In this document: piece by piece, positions 44,345 through 53,823 of the stretch | Layout: each line of letters begins with the position of its first letter | Numbering within the stretch: position 1 is the first letter of the stretch | Assembly (NCBI GenBank): GCA_038234715.1 | Contig: JBBQTD010000001.1 | Span: 62,001-126,000, forward strand | Direction of reading: 5' to 3' | Source of the DNA: SZAS-103 sp038234715 | Lineage (GTDB): Bacteria; Pseudomonadota; Gammaproteobacteria; Xanthomonadales; Xanthomonadaceae | Length of the DNA: 64,000 nt | The notes under the pieces: model-generated | What the model was told of the DNA's origin: nothing | Databases searched by the model: none | What the model saw: only the letters and a program-made list of their open reading frames with translations | Translations under genes and position numbers: made by a program

Positions 44345-46474
44345 ATGAACATGCGTTCCTACAAGCCACTCAGCCTTGCAGTGCTGGTCGCGCTCGCTGC
44401 ATGCGCGCAAAAGGACGAGACGGCCGCCACCTCGGGAACTCCGAAGCGCGCAACTGCCCCGAGCGTGACCGCAAGCGCCGGGCTGGTCGATCTGGGCGCG
44501 ACGAGTACGCTCAAGGCGTCGGACCTCGACACCTCGATCAATCCCTGCACCGACCTGCACGGGTTTGTCGACAACAAGTGGCTGGCCGCGAATCCGATTC
44601 CTTCGGACCGCACCTCCTGGGGCAGTTTCGAGATGCTCGGCGAGCGTTCGGAAAACGCACAGAAAGGGATCCTCGAAAACCTGGGACTGCAGAAGGAAAA
44701 GCCCGCCGCAGGTTCCGTCGAGCAACTGGTCGGCGACTTCTACACCAGCGGCATGGACGCGGCGAAGATCAACGGCACGCCCGCGACCGAAAAACTCAAG
44801 CCCTTCCTCGCGCCGATCGATGCCATCAAGACGCCGGCCGACATAGCCGCATACATTGACGCCAACTACACCACGGGTGTGGTGGACGTGTTCGCGTTCG
44901 GCGGCGCGCCCGATTTCAAGAATTCGTCGATGGTGATCGGATTTGCGGGAGGCGGCGGAACCAAACTGCCCGAGCGCGCCTACTACCTTGAGGACAAGTA
45001 CAAGGACATACGCGATGCGTATGTCGCGCATATCGCCAAGACCCTGGAACTCGGCGGCGTAGCGGCGGCCGATGCAAAACAGCAAGCCGACTGGGTGATG
45101 GCGGTCGAAACCGAACTGGCGACGGCCTCGCTGACGCCGATCGAGCAGCGCGACACCGCGAACCAGTACAAGATGACGACGCTCGCCGACGCCGACAAGC
45201 TGACACCGCATTTCGCATGGGAGAAGTTCTTCGACGGGATCGGCGTGAAGGACGTCAAGGGCTTTTCGCTGGCCGAGACTAAGTTCTTCGGTGAGTTCGA
45301 CAAGATGCTGGCGTCGGTTCCGGTGGCGCAGTGGCAAGCCTATCTGCGCTTCCACCTGATCGACGGCTCGGCTGAATACCTCAACGACGACCTTGTCACC
45401 GAGCACTTCAATTTCTACAACAAGACCCTGCATGGCCAGACCGAGCAAAAGCCTCGCTGGAAACGCGTGCTGGAAACGGTAAACGACCAGACCGGCGAAG
45501 CGCTGGGCCAGTTGTACGTCAAGCAGTACTTCACTCCCGAAGCCAAGGCTTCGGCCGAGGAACTGGTGACCAACCTGCGCAATGCGCTCAAGGTGCGCAT
45601 CCAGAACGTGGCGTGGATGAGCGACGCGACCAAGGCCAAGGCGATGGAAAAGTGGGCCAGCTTCATGCCAAAGATCGGTTACCCGACCAAGTGGCGCGAC
45701 TGGAGCGGGCTGAAGATTTCAAGCGACGACTATCTCGCCAACTGGCTTGCCGGGAATGCGTACAACACCGAATGGCAGCTCGGCAAGATCGGCAAACCCG
45801 TCGATCGCACCGAATGGGGGATCACGCCGCAAACGGTCAATGCGTACTACAACCCGCTGCAGAACGAGATCGTGTTCCCGGCGGCGATCCTGCAGCCGCC
45901 GTTCTTCGATGCGAAGGCGGACCCCGCGCTGAACTATGGCGGTATCGGTGCGGTGATTGGCCATGAAATGACCCACGGATACGACGATCAGGGCGCCCAG
46001 TTCGACGCCAAGGGCAACCAGAGCAACTGGTGGTCGGATGCCGACATGAAGGGCTTCAAGGAGCGCACCGGCAAGCTCGTCGCGCAATTCAGCGATTACG
46101 TCGTGAAGGATCTGAAGGGCGGCGACCTGCACGTCAAGGGCGAACTGACCCTGGGCGAGAACATCGCGGACCTGGGCGGTATCAACGTTGCTTACGACGC
46201 CTTGCAGAAGGCGCTCGCGGACAAGACCGCAACCGACCCGAAGATCGACGGTTACACGCAAAACCAGCGCTTCTTCATGAACTTCGAGAACATCTGGCGG
46301 CGCAGCTTCAAGCCCGAGGAGATGGCCGTGCGCCTGAACACCGATCCGCATTCGCCTGCGCAGTTCCGCGCGATTGGTGCGCCGTCGAACATGCCCGCGT
46401 TCGCGCAGGCATTTTCGTGCAAGGCAGGCGACGCGATGGTTCGCCCCGCCGACAAGCAGGTCGTCATCTGGTAG
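44345..46474 (+). CDS. M13 family zinc metallopeptidase, lipoprotein
   Basis: A 709-aa neprilysin/PepO-type endopeptidase. Lipoprotein signal peptide with lipobox LAAC (Cys about 20). Catalytic zinc motif HEMTH in VIGHEMTHGYDDQG (about residue 540) and third ligand in GENIADLGG (about 605); the NAYY-NP segment just before is also family-typical. It should face the periplasm and cut peptides. A degenerate paralogue lies at 48115. A terminator follows. Confidence 0.92.
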   Translation: MNMRSYKPLSLAVLVALAACAQKDETAATSGTPKRATAPSVTASAGLVDLGATSTLKASDLDTSINPCTDLHGFVDNKWLAANPIPSDRTSWGSFEMLGERSENAQKGILENLGLQKEKPAAGSVEQLVGDFYTSGMDAAKINGTPATEKLKPFLAPIDAIKTPADIAAYIDANYTTGVVDVFAFGGAPDFKNSSMVIGFAGGGGTKLPERAYYLEDKYKDIRDAYVAHIAKTLELGGVAAADAKQQADWVMAVETELATASLTPIEQRDTANQYKMTTLADADKLTPHFAWEKFFDGIGVKDVKGFSLAETKFFGEFDKMLASVPVAQWQAYLRFHLIDGSAEYLNDDLVTEHFNFYNKTLHGQTEQKPRWKRVLETVNDQTGEALGQLYVKQYFTPEAKASAEELVTNLRNALKVRIQNVAWMSDATKAKAMEKWASFMPKIGYPTKWRDWSGLKISSDDYLANWLAGNAYNTEWQLGKIGKPVDRTEWGITPQTVNAYYNPLQNEIVFPAAILQPPFFDAKADPALNYGGIGAVIGHEMTHGYDDQGAQFDAKGNQSNWWSDADMKGFKERTGKLVAQFSDYVVKDLKGGDLHVKGELTLGENIADLGGINVAYDALQKALADKTATDPKIDGYTQNQRFFMNFENIWRRSFKPEEMAVRLNTDPHSPAQFRAIGAPSNMPAFAQAFSCKAGDAMVRPADKQVVIW

Positions 46475-46500
46475 CTGCGACTGGTTTCATGCAGGACCGA

Positions 46501-46530
46501 AAAGACCCCCGCACTGCGGGGGTCTTTGTT
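46501..46530. terminator. rho-independent terminator, probably bidirectional
   Basis: AAAGACCCCCGCA / TGCGGGGGTCTTT with T-rich end on one strand and A-rich start on the other, 26 nt after the M13 peptidase gene. Confidence 0.85.
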
Positions 46531-46672
46531 ATCCAGCGCGCGCCTCCATGTGCGACACGTGGAAGGATGGTGTGAAAAACGGCCTGCGAACCGGCTTGCA
46601 GATTGACGCGACTGCGCGCTTGCCCAACGATGCAATACGTGCCTGACCCCGGATGGCACCGGATCTGATTCC

Positions 46673-47428
46673 ATGAACGACCTGGAAAAATACTTCGAGG
46701 CGAACGATCGACGCCTCCTCCACAAGTGGATGCACTACTTCGAGGTCTACGACCGGCATTTTTCCAATTACCGTGGCACTGACGTGCATGTGGTCGAGTT
46801 CGGCGTGTCGCAGGGCGGCTCGCTGCAGATGTGGAAGGACTACTTCGGGCCGCGGTGCAAGCTCTACGGGATCGACATCAACCCGCATTGCAAGGGCTTC
46901 GAGGAGGATGGCGTGAGTATCTTCATTGGCGACCAGGAAGACCGTCAGTTTCTCCGCTCGGTGTCCGCCCGCATCCCGCGCATCGACATCCTCATCGACG
47001 ACGGCGGCCATACGATGCGCCAGCAGATCGCGACCTTCGAGGAATTGTTCGGCCGCATCGCCGAAGGCGGCGTGTACCTGTGCGAGGACCTGCACACCTC
47101 GTACTGGAAAAAGTTCGGCGGCGGTTACCGGCGCGCGAATACGTTCATCGAATACAGCAAGCGCTTCATCGATGGCCTGCATGCCTGGCACTCGCAATCG
47201 CCTGCGCTGAAGGTCGACGCGTTCACCCGATCAGCGCATTCGCTGCACTACTACGACAGCATCCTGGTGATCGAAAAGCGCGCGATCGCCGCGCCAACCC
47301 ATCGCACGACCGGCTCCGCATCGATACCGGACCTGGGCACGCTCGACAAGAGCCTTCGAGGCAAGGCCCACGCAAACCCGATCAAGGCCGGGATCAAACG
47401 TGTGGTGCGCGGCCTTACTGGCCGCTAG
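46673..47428 (+). CDS. class I SAM-dependent methyltransferase, CmcI/TylF-like
   Basis: A 251-aa protein. The SAM-binding motif I VVEFGVSQGGSLQMWKDYFG is near residue 40, motif II YGIDINPHC near 65, and acidic motif IDILIDDGGHTMRQQI near 105. Proteins of this CmcI/Cephalosporin-hydroxylase-like clade act on sugars or natural products; acceptor unknown. It has its own promoter space (198 nt) and stands alone. C-terminus basic. Confidence 0.82.
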   Translation: MNDLEKYFEANDRRLLHKWMHYFEVYDRHFSNYRGTDVHVVEFGVSQGGSLQMWKDYFGPRCKLYGIDINPHCKGFEEDGVSIFIGDQEDRQFLRSVSARIPRIDILIDDGGHTMRQQIATFEELFGRIAEGGVYLCEDLHTSYWKKFGGGYRRANTFIEYSKRFIDGLHAWHSQSPALKVDAFTRSAHSLHYYDSILVIEKRAIAAPTHRTTGSASIPDLGTLDKSLRGKAHANPIKAGIKRVVRGLTGR

Positions 47429-47485
47429 TTGCGGCTGAGCCTTGCGATTGTCGAATGGCAAACTTGCAATCTATTCAAAGCCCCA

Positions 47486-47890
47486 CTACATCCCGTCGTC
47501 CAACGCGTAATCGAACGTGTACGAATGCTCTCCACCTGCGGCGATGATGATCTCCATCCTGCCAGAGAGGCCCACAAGGTCGCCGGTGCCGGAATCCGGC
47601 ACGACCGTCACGCTCAATTCCCGCGCGCCACGCGTCATCGTGCCGGTGTGCTGCAATACGAACGTGCCCTGGCGGTCGCCCAGCGTCCCGCTCACGATCT
47701 CCATCGCGACATAGCCTGCCGAGCCATCCACTGCCGAACGGTGCGCAAGCATCTGTCCCTTGCTCGTCGCCGCAAGGTCGCCATGGAACTGCTTGTCGAT
47801 GGTCATCCTGCCGATCGCGGTACTGGCGTCATCGGACGCCGGTTGGGGGACCAGTTTCACGTCGAATGCGCCGCTTGCGTGCATCGTCAT
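47486..47890 (-). CDS. DUF3224 protein
   Basis: A 134-aa cytosolic protein from ATG 47890 with GAGGAA nine bases upstream. The DUF3224 pattern is visible: ASGAFDVKLVPQP, IGRMTIDKQFHGDL, YVAMEIVSGTL and SGTGDLVGLSGRMEI. The fold is a small beta barrel (allene-oxide-cyclase-like); function unknown. An extended frame to 48061 is not supported. Confidence 0.85.
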   Translation of the reverse strand: MTMHASGAFDVKLVPQPASDDASTAIGRMTIDKQFHGDLAATSKGQMLAHRSAVDGSAGYVAMEIVSGTLGDRQGTFVLQHTGTMTRGARELSVTVVPDSGTGDLVGLSGRMEIIIAAGGEHSYTFDYALDDGM

Positions 47891-48114
47891 GGCAATTCCT
47901 CGGGTTGGACCAGCATGCATCCCGGTGGGCTGTTGATCGGCTAGCACGGTCTGCGACCTGCCCCGCCGGAACCCAAGAATACAAGACTGTCCTGCGCCGC
48001 CCAGCGGAATGTCGTCCCGAGCTCGCACGCGCTCGCTGAACGCAATGTTTTCGAGTCGCACAAGGCCGCGCGCAGCGCTTGTTACACTTCAGCCCCCGGA
48101 CCAGGATCCCGCCG

Positions 48115-50196
48115 ATGCCTTCCACGCGCCATGTTCTGCTGCTGGTTCCGTTGTTGCTGCTGGGTCTGGACGCGAGCGTCCACGCCGCAAACGCGACCAA
48201 GCCCAGGAAGGCGAAGCCAGTGGGAGTCGTTCCAGTCGCCGCGGTATGCCAGGACTACTACGGGCAGGCCGATTCGGCATGGCTCCAGGCGAACCCGGCG
48301 CCCAAGGCTGGCAGCATTTCGGCGTTCGATGCGATGCTCGCCAACGCGCGCCAGCAGGAACGCACCCTGCTCGAGGCCGATGCCGGCAGCCCCGGCAACG
48401 ACACCGACAGGGCGCTCCGTGCCCTCTGGTCCGACGGCATGAACGAAGCCGCGATCGAAGCGGCAGGCGCCACGCCACTGCAGCCCCTGTTCAGCCGCAT
48501 CGCGCTGGTCAAGAAACCCAAGGATGTGGCCGCGGCGATCGCCGACCTGCACGCGGCCGGGTTGCCGGTGCTGTTCAACTTCTCGGCCGACGTGGACCTC
48601 AAGGATTTCGACCACCAGCTGGGCTACGCGACCCAGGGCGGCCTCGGCCTTCCAGATCCCGACTACTACACGCGCGCGGATGCGGACACGCGTGCGCTGC
48701 TTGGCCGCTACCGCACCTACGTCGAAGCGATCCTGACGCTGTCCGGAACCCCCGCCGACAAGGTGTCGATCGAGTCCGGCTGGGTACTCGGGATCGAGAT
48801 GCAGCTCGCACAGGCATCGCTGCCGCTGGTGCAGTTGCGCGACCCGAACAGCGCCTATCTTCCGGTGACGCTCGCAGAATTGCAGAAGACCTATCCGAAC
48901 CTCGCGTTCGGCAACTTCCTGCATACCCAGCACGCCGACGACGACCGCATCTCGCTTGCTCACACGGGTTACTTCTTTGCCGCCAACACGCTGCTCGCAA
49001 GCGTGCCGGTCGAACAATGGCAGGCCTACCTGCGCTTCCATGTTGCCAATGCGCTCGCACCGTATCTGTCGCGCGCGTTCCAGGACGTGCACTTCCAGTT
49101 GTACGACCGCGTGCTGGTCGGCAACCAGCAACCGCAGCCGCGCTGGCTTGCCGTCCTCGACGCGGTGGATCGCGCGCTCGGCGAATCGATGGGCCACGCG
49201 TATGCCGAGCGCTACCTGCCGCAGGCATCGAAGGATGCCGCGACACGTGTCGCCGACGGCCTGCGCGCCGCAGCAAAGAATGCGATCGCGAACAATCCGT
49301 GGATGGACGCGCCGACCCGAGCGGCCGCGCAGGCCAAGCTCGACAAGCTGCGTATCGAGATCGGCGAGCCGACCCGCAAGATGTCGTTCTCCGGCCTCAC
49401 CCTCGGCCGCAGCAGTTTCGCCGCGGACATGCTCGCCGCCGCGGCATGGCGGCACCAGCGCGACATGGATGCAATCGGCAAGCGCACCAGCGACCGGCGC
49501 TGGCCGGTGCTCGCTCAGGTCCCGGATGTGTCCTACGACCTCGTGCAGAACCGCATCGTCGTCACCGCGGCATTCCTGCAGCCGCCGGTGTTCGACGCGT
49601 CGGCCGACCTCGCACAGCAGTACGGCGCACTCGGCACGCTGATCGGCCACCAGTTGCACTACGCGTTCGACAGCAAGGGCCGCACCATCGACGCCAATGA
49701 GCAGCTGCACGATTGGTGGACACCCACCGCATCGGCGGCGTACGAGCAGCTCACCGCGCCGATCATCGCGCAATACGATGCGTTCGAGGTACAGGGCGGC
49801 GTCAAGGTCAACGGACGCCAGACCCGCGATGAAAACCTCGCCGACCTCGCCGGACTCGAGCTTGCGTACATGGCATTCGCTGCCCACGCGGATGATGCGA
49901 TTCCCTCGGCGGCGACCCGGGCTGCGAGTCACGCGGCGACGCCGAAGACCGCGGCGAAGAGCGTTCCGGCCACCGCGCTCGAACCCGCACGTCGTTTCTT
50001 CGAGGCCTACGCCAATGTCTGGGAACGCAGCACGGCCCACGATACCGCGATCGCCGAGGTCAGCACCTCGGTCCAAGCCCCCGCGAAATACCGAGTGAAC
50101 GGCCCGCTCGCGAACCTTGTCGAATTCAGCACGGCCTTTGCGTGCAAGGCTGCTCAGCCGATGGAGAGCGCGACGCCGGTGTCGATCTGGCGTTGA
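48115..50196 (+). CDS. M13 peptidase paralogue, likely catalytically inactive
   Basis: A 693-aa protein with a signal peptide (VLLLVPLLLLGLDASVHA). It aligns throughout with the active M13 enzyme at 44345 but the zinc motif HEMTH is replaced by HQLHY (LIGHQLHYAFDSKG, about residue 515): both the catalytic Glu and the second zinc-ligand His are gone. The third-ligand region retains a Glu (RDENLADLAG). An intact 2.1-kb frame with such losses suggests a pseudoenzyme kept for binding or regulation rather than a decaying gene. It has many Ala/Arg substitutions and an Ala-rich insert near residue 620. Confidence 0.85.
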   Translation: MPSTRHVLLLVPLLLLGLDASVHAANATKPRKAKPVGVVPVAAVCQDYYGQADSAWLQANPAPKAGSISAFDAMLANARQQERTLLEADAGSPGNDTDRALRALWSDGMNEAAIEAAGATPLQPLFSRIALVKKPKDVAAAIADLHAAGLPVLFNFSADVDLKDFDHQLGYATQGGLGLPDPDYYTRADADTRALLGRYRTYVEAILTLSGTPADKVSIESGWVLGIEMQLAQASLPLVQLRDPNSAYLPVTLAELQKTYPNLAFGNFLHTQHADDDRISLAHTGYFFAANTLLASVPVEQWQAYLRFHVANALAPYLSRAFQDVHFQLYDRVLVGNQQPQPRWLAVLDAVDRALGESMGHAYAERYLPQASKDAATRVADGLRAAAKNAIANNPWMDAPTRAAAQAKLDKLRIEIGEPTRKMSFSGLTLGRSSFAADMLAAAAWRHQRDMDAIGKRTSDRRWPVLAQVPDVSYDLVQNRIVVTAAFLQPPVFDASADLAQQYGALGTLIGHQLHYAFDSKGRTIDANEQLHDWWTPTASAAYEQLTAPIIAQYDAFEVQGGVKVNGRQTRDENLADLAGLELAYMAFAAHADDAIPSAATRAASHAATPKTAAKSVPATALEPARRFFEAYANVWERSTAHDTAIAEVSTSVQAPAKYRVNGPLANLVEFSTAFACKAAQPMESATPVSIWR

Positions 50197-50305
50197 TTGC
50201 GGTGCTGGTTTGTCCGTTCGCCCGTTTGTCAGTTCCTGGGTCATCCCGGCATTCGCCGGGATCGTGGACGACGCGATCGCAAACAGCGCGATCGCAACTA
50301 CACGT

Positions 50306-50947
50306 TCAGCGCTTGAATCCGCTGCGTGGCCGCTTGTTGAAGGGCGGCTGCCCGCGCCAGTAGCGGATCATCAGCCAGCCGAACAACATGCCGCCGAGGT
50401 GGGCGAAGTGGGCGATGTTGCCGGTGCCCATCACGCCAAGCAGCAACTCGATCACGCCGTAACCGATCACCAGCGTCCGCGCATCCATCGGGATCGGCGG
50501 GAACAGCAGCATCACGCGCTGCTTCGGGAAGAGCATGCCGTAAGCGAGCAGCAGGCCGAACACGCCACCGGACGCGCCGATCACCGGGCTCTGGATGTGC
50601 ATCAATGCCGCCCACGCAAGGTACGTAAGGCCGGCGCCAATAACGCACACGAAGTAGTACTGCAGGAAACGCTTGGTCCCCCACGTATATTCCAGCGGCG
50701 CGCCAAACATCAGCAGCGCCAGCATGTTGAAAAAGATGTGATTGATGTCGGCGTGCAGGAACGCGTAGGTGACGAGTTGCCAAGGCATGAAACTCATGCC
50801 AGCCGATATCCCATCCGACGCACCACCGCCCAGCGGCCACAGCTCGAACGGCTCAAAACCCGCATCGCCAATCAGGTATTTCAGCAACAACAGGCCACCA
50901 TTGATCCACATCAACGCCTGGGTGGCTTTCGGCAAATGGTTGAACAT
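50306..50947 (-). CDS. rhomboid family intramembrane serine protease
   Basis: A 213-aa six-helix membrane protein from ATG 50947 (MFNHLPKATQ). Catalytic Ser in GASGGVFG and His in HFAHLGG; the WR-type region of L1 and a HINHI-type AHADINHIFFNM segment precede. It cuts membrane-spanning substrates within the bilayer. Extended frame to 51010 not needed. Confidence 0.9.
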   Translation of the reverse strand: MFNHLPKATQALMWINGGLLLLKYLIGDAGFEPFELWPLGGGASDGISAGMSFMPWQLVTYAFLHADINHIFFNMLALLMFGAPLEYTWGTKRFLQYYFVCVIGAGLTYLAWAALMHIQSPVIGASGGVFGLLLAYGMLFPKQRVMLLFPPIPMDARTLVIGYGVIELLLGVMGTGNIAHFAHLGGMLFGWLMIRYWRGQPPFNKRPRSGFKR

Positions 50948-51041
50948 GCAGGCTCCGCGCAAACAAGGCCGCCATGATACCGGCATCGCGTCACAATTCG
51001 CTGCACGCAAGCCTGCTACGCGGCTTCAAGGACGCCATGGA

Positions 51042-51581
51042 TCAGCGTCGTGGCGGCGCCCAGAGCAATGCGTCCAGGCTGGCCCCGGCCCGCGGCATGC
51101 CGCGCACGCGACCCGCCTCGACGGTCACGCCTTCCGCGCGCAGCCGCTGGACCTGTTCGGCGTAGCCATCCGCATCGGGCGGGAATGCGATGCGTCCGTC
51201 GCTGCGCAGGACGCGGTGCCATGGCAGGGTCGGATCGGCGTTGTTCGAAAGCACACGCGCGACCAGCCGTGCGCGCCCCGGCAGCCCGGCGCGATGTGCG
51301 ATGACGCCATAACCGGCCACACTGCCAGCCGGGACCGCACGGATCGCAGCGTGGATGCGCCTGATCGCGGTTTTCGTCGCGATGGGCTTAGTACAGGGGA
51401 CCATCGCGATTTTCGTCGCGACTGGCTTGGGACAGGGGGCCATCGCGGTTTTCGTCGCAACGCGCTTGGGACAGGCGGCCATCGCGGTTTTCGCCGCGAC
51501 TGGCTTGGGAGAGACGGCCATCGCGGTTTTCGTCGCGACTGGCTTGGGAGAGTCGGGTCTGGATGCGGGGCGGCTGGCCAT
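51042..51581 (-). CDS. alkyltransferase-like (ATL) DNA-binding protein with repeat tail
   Basis: A 179-aa protein. The C-terminal ~100 residues are the MGMT DNA-binding domain (AAIRAVPAGSVAGYG, ARLVARVLSNN) but the active site reads LPWHRVL: Trp replaces the acceptor Cys of PCHRV, so it is an ATL, which flags O6-alkylguanine for nucleotide excision repair. The first ~75 residues hold five copies of a Lys/Ala/Pro repeat (SPKPVATKTAMAV-type). Start ATG 51581 precedes the repeats. Whether the tail is translated is not certain; an internal start is possible. Confidence 0.82.
   Translation of the reverse strand: MASRPASRPDSPKPVATKTAMAVSPKPVAAKTAMAACPKRVATKTAMAPCPKPVATKIAMVPCTKPIATKTAIRRIHAAIRAVPAGSVAGYGVIAHRAGLPGRARLVARVLSNNADPTLPWHRVLRSDGRIAFPPDADGYAEQVQRLRAEGVTVEAGRVRGMPRAGASLDALLWAPPRR
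51364..51558. repeat. 39-bp tandem repeat, five units, inside the ATL gene
   Basis: Five consecutive 39-bp units with consensus around ATCGCGGTTTTCGTCGCGAC then TGGCTTGGGACAGGGGGCC. The unit length is a multiple of three, so each copy adds 13 residues without breaking the frame. Confidence 0.9.
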
Positions 51582-51635
51582 TGGTGTCACCGGAGGCGCA
51601 GGGTTAGCATAAGGCTGATCATCCCCGGGGCCACC

Positions 51636-52043
51636 ATGCTCAACTTCGAACAGATCCGCGGCCACCTGCTTGCGGGCTACAAGCTCACGACCAACGATCC
51701 CTACCTGATCTGCGTGCGGCTGTCGCTGGACAAGGGCCGTCGCCACCAGAGCATCTACCTCGCCGAACTCGAAGACGAGGACGGCCGCAAGTACGTGCGC
51801 GTCAGCACCGTGCTTGCACCGACCACTGGCGTGGATCTCAAGCGCGCGCTCGCGTTCAACTGGGAAAGCGCGGTCGGCTACCTCGCGATCAGCGCGCTCG
51901 ACGACGTGCCCTACCTGCAACTCTGCGAGAACCGCCCGTACGATTGCCTCGAAGCCTCGGAGATCGACCGCCTGGTGCTGGAGATCGGTGGGCTTGGCGA
52001 TCGCATCGAGCACCTGCTATCGGCGGGAGGGGATTTGTTGTAA
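51636..52043 (+). CDS. conserved hypothetical protein
   Basis: A 135-aa soluble protein from ATG 51636 beginning MLNFEQIRGHLLAGYKL. Alternating strands and helices (YLICVRLSLDKGRRHQSIYLA, YLAISALDDVPYLQLCENRP) end in a helix EIDRLVLEIGGLGDRIEHLL. The overall pattern resembles a YbjN or type III chaperone-type alpha-beta fold, but I cannot name a family. Divergent from the ATL gene. Confidence 0.7.
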   Translation: MLNFEQIRGHLLAGYKLTTNDPYLICVRLSLDKGRRHQSIYLAELEDEDGRKYVRVSTVLAPTTGVDLKRALAFNWESAVGYLAISALDDVPYLQLCENRPYDCLEASEIDRLVLEIGGLGDRIEHLLSAGGDLL

Positions 52044-52230
52044 CGACTCGCAGTTGGTTCCTCGAGACGACGCGGCAATGCGCAGGGCCTTCCTGCAGTT
52101 CGGTGCCAACGCGATCGTGCTGCCTAAGCTTGTATCGAAGGCAGCGGTAGTACAAGACCAGATCGTGCAGTGGCATGCAAGGATCGCGACTTGAGCTGCG
52201 TTCGCCTCTCACCCCAACCCCTCTCCCGAA

Positions 52231-53349
52231 GTGAAAGGGGCTAAGGAACCACAGCAGCTGCATTCCAGTTGGCCTACACCCTTGATCATCGACCCCCACC
52301 AGCGTTTCATCCGCCGCACCGGCCTCGTCCTGCTGCTGGTGTCCGCGCTTGGCACTGCGTTCGTGGCATTCCTGCACTCGCGACAAGCCGCGCCGCAGAT
52401 GCTTGACCTGGTGATGTCGAGCAGCCTTGCGCTATCGCTGTCGATCCTGTTCGTGTGGCTGCTGCTGCGACCCGGCAGTTTCATCGGGGTGATCTGGGCG
52501 AGCTTCCTGATCGCGTTGTTTGCGATCGCAGTACCGGCGTGGGTGGACACGATCCGTGCGCTGCACACGCCGGGGACGACGCTCGTCGACACCCTGCCCC
52601 CGATCACATCCGCACTGCTGCCGATCGTGCTGGCGATGATCGTGTTCCTGCGTCCGCGCCAGGTGCTGGTTGCGGCGTCGCTTGCGTGGCTGGTCGTGGC
52701 GAGCCCGATCCTGTTCTATCTGTTCGCGCACCCGCTCGAGTTGCACAGCGCCCGCGGCATGGACATGGTCATCACGCTCGGGCCGGTGATGCTGATCCTG
52801 CTCCTCTATATCCCGTTCCATCGCGGGCTGGAGCAATGGATGGTGTCGCTGCAGGCCGAGCGCGCGAAGCTGCAGGCCCTTGCCGAACGCGATGGCCTGA
52901 CCGGTCTGTACAACCGGCGCGCGAGCGAGCAATTGCTGACCAACCTGGTCGCCGCGCCGGATACGAACGATGCGTTGATCCTGTTCGACATCGACCATTT
53001 CAAGACCAACAACGACACCCACGGCCATCCGGCCGGCGATGAGGTGCTGCGGCAGATCGCGCGCCGCTGCGAAGCCCTGGTCCGTCGCGACGATGTGTTC
53101 GCACGCTGGGGCGGCGAGGAATTCCTGCTGCTGGTGCGGGGCGCGCGCGGCGAAGGCATCGTGCAGATCGCCGACACGATGCGCATGGCGATCGCAGCGA
53201 CCCCGATTGATCCGGCCGGCACGGTCACCGCATCGTTCGGGGTTGCGCTGTTTCGCCCGCTCGACACGCTGGCGACTTGGTTGCAGCGTTCCGATGAAGC
53301 GCTGTACGCGGCAAAGGCCGCGGGGCGCAATCGCGTGGTCGCGCGGTAG
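52231..53349 (+). CDS. membrane diguanylate cyclase (GGDEF)
   Basis: A 372-aa protein. Residues about 30-185 contain five or six membrane helices; a short coiled coil (QAERAKLQALAERDGLTGLYNRR) links to a GGDEF domain with active motif WGGEEF (about residue 295) and IDHFKTNNDTHGHPAGDEVL. It makes cyclic di-GMP from two GTP. An RxxD inhibitory site is not evident before the motif. The GTG at 52231 is an uncertain start; a TTG near 52281 is an alternative. Confidence 0.88.
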   Translation: MKGAKEPQQLHSSWPTPLIIDPHQRFIRRTGLVLLLVSALGTAFVAFLHSRQAAPQMLDLVMSSSLALSLSILFVWLLLRPGSFIGVIWASFLIALFAIAVPAWVDTIRALHTPGTTLVDTLPPITSALLPIVLAMIVFLRPRQVLVAASLAWLVVASPILFYLFAHPLELHSARGMDMVITLGPVMLILLLYIPFHRGLEQWMVSLQAERAKLQALAERDGLTGLYNRRASEQLLTNLVAAPDTNDALILFDIDHFKTNNDTHGHPAGDEVLRQIARRCEALVRRDDVFARWGGEEFLLLVRGARGEGIVQIADTMRMAIAATPIDPAGTVTASFGVALFRPLDTLATWLQRSDEALYAAKAAGRNRVVAR

Positions 53350-53823
53350 CTGCGCATTCGCCGCTACGCGCCGCCTCGGGTGCATTTACCAACCGCGCAA
53401 ACCCCTGTGCAAAGCCTGCGATTCCTGTAGAGAGCTGGACGCGGGTGGGATTAGCGGTTATATGAAACAGGCAAGCTGGGGATCGAGGGAATCTCCAGCC
53501 TGTTGCAACGCCTGGCTTCATTCTCACTGCGCGGTTCTCGCCTGTTCACCGCCTCACGGCTGTCGCGGACTGCCATGGCTCGTCGGTTGGCGCACGTTTC
53601 ATCGTCGTCCGTGCATCGCGTCGCCCATGCATTGCGTTGCTCGCGCATTGCGGCGCACGGATTTCGTAGACGGGTGTGACAACTCATTGGCGTGGCGATG
53701 ACGCGGGGCACCGCTGGACCCTCTGCGCTGATCAGGGACGATCGACTCCCCATCCAAGCCAACGGATACCACGCCACGTAAGAAACTGCCCCCGCCGACG
53801 CCCCCGCCAAACGGAGACCACCC
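53350..53823. other. intergenic stretch, nothing recognised
   Basis: 474 bp between the GGDEF gene and the di-haem oxidoreductase. Short open frames in both directions have no family features or ribosome sites. I see no RNA gene or hairpin terminator. The promoter of the next gene is likely in the last ~100 bp; an AAACGGAGA ribosome site precedes ATG 53824. Confidence 0.5.

Noticed and set aside
48082..50244. A 720-codon minus-strand frame opposite the M13 paralogue
   Set aside because: Antisense shadow; the plus strand has the signal peptide and family alignment.
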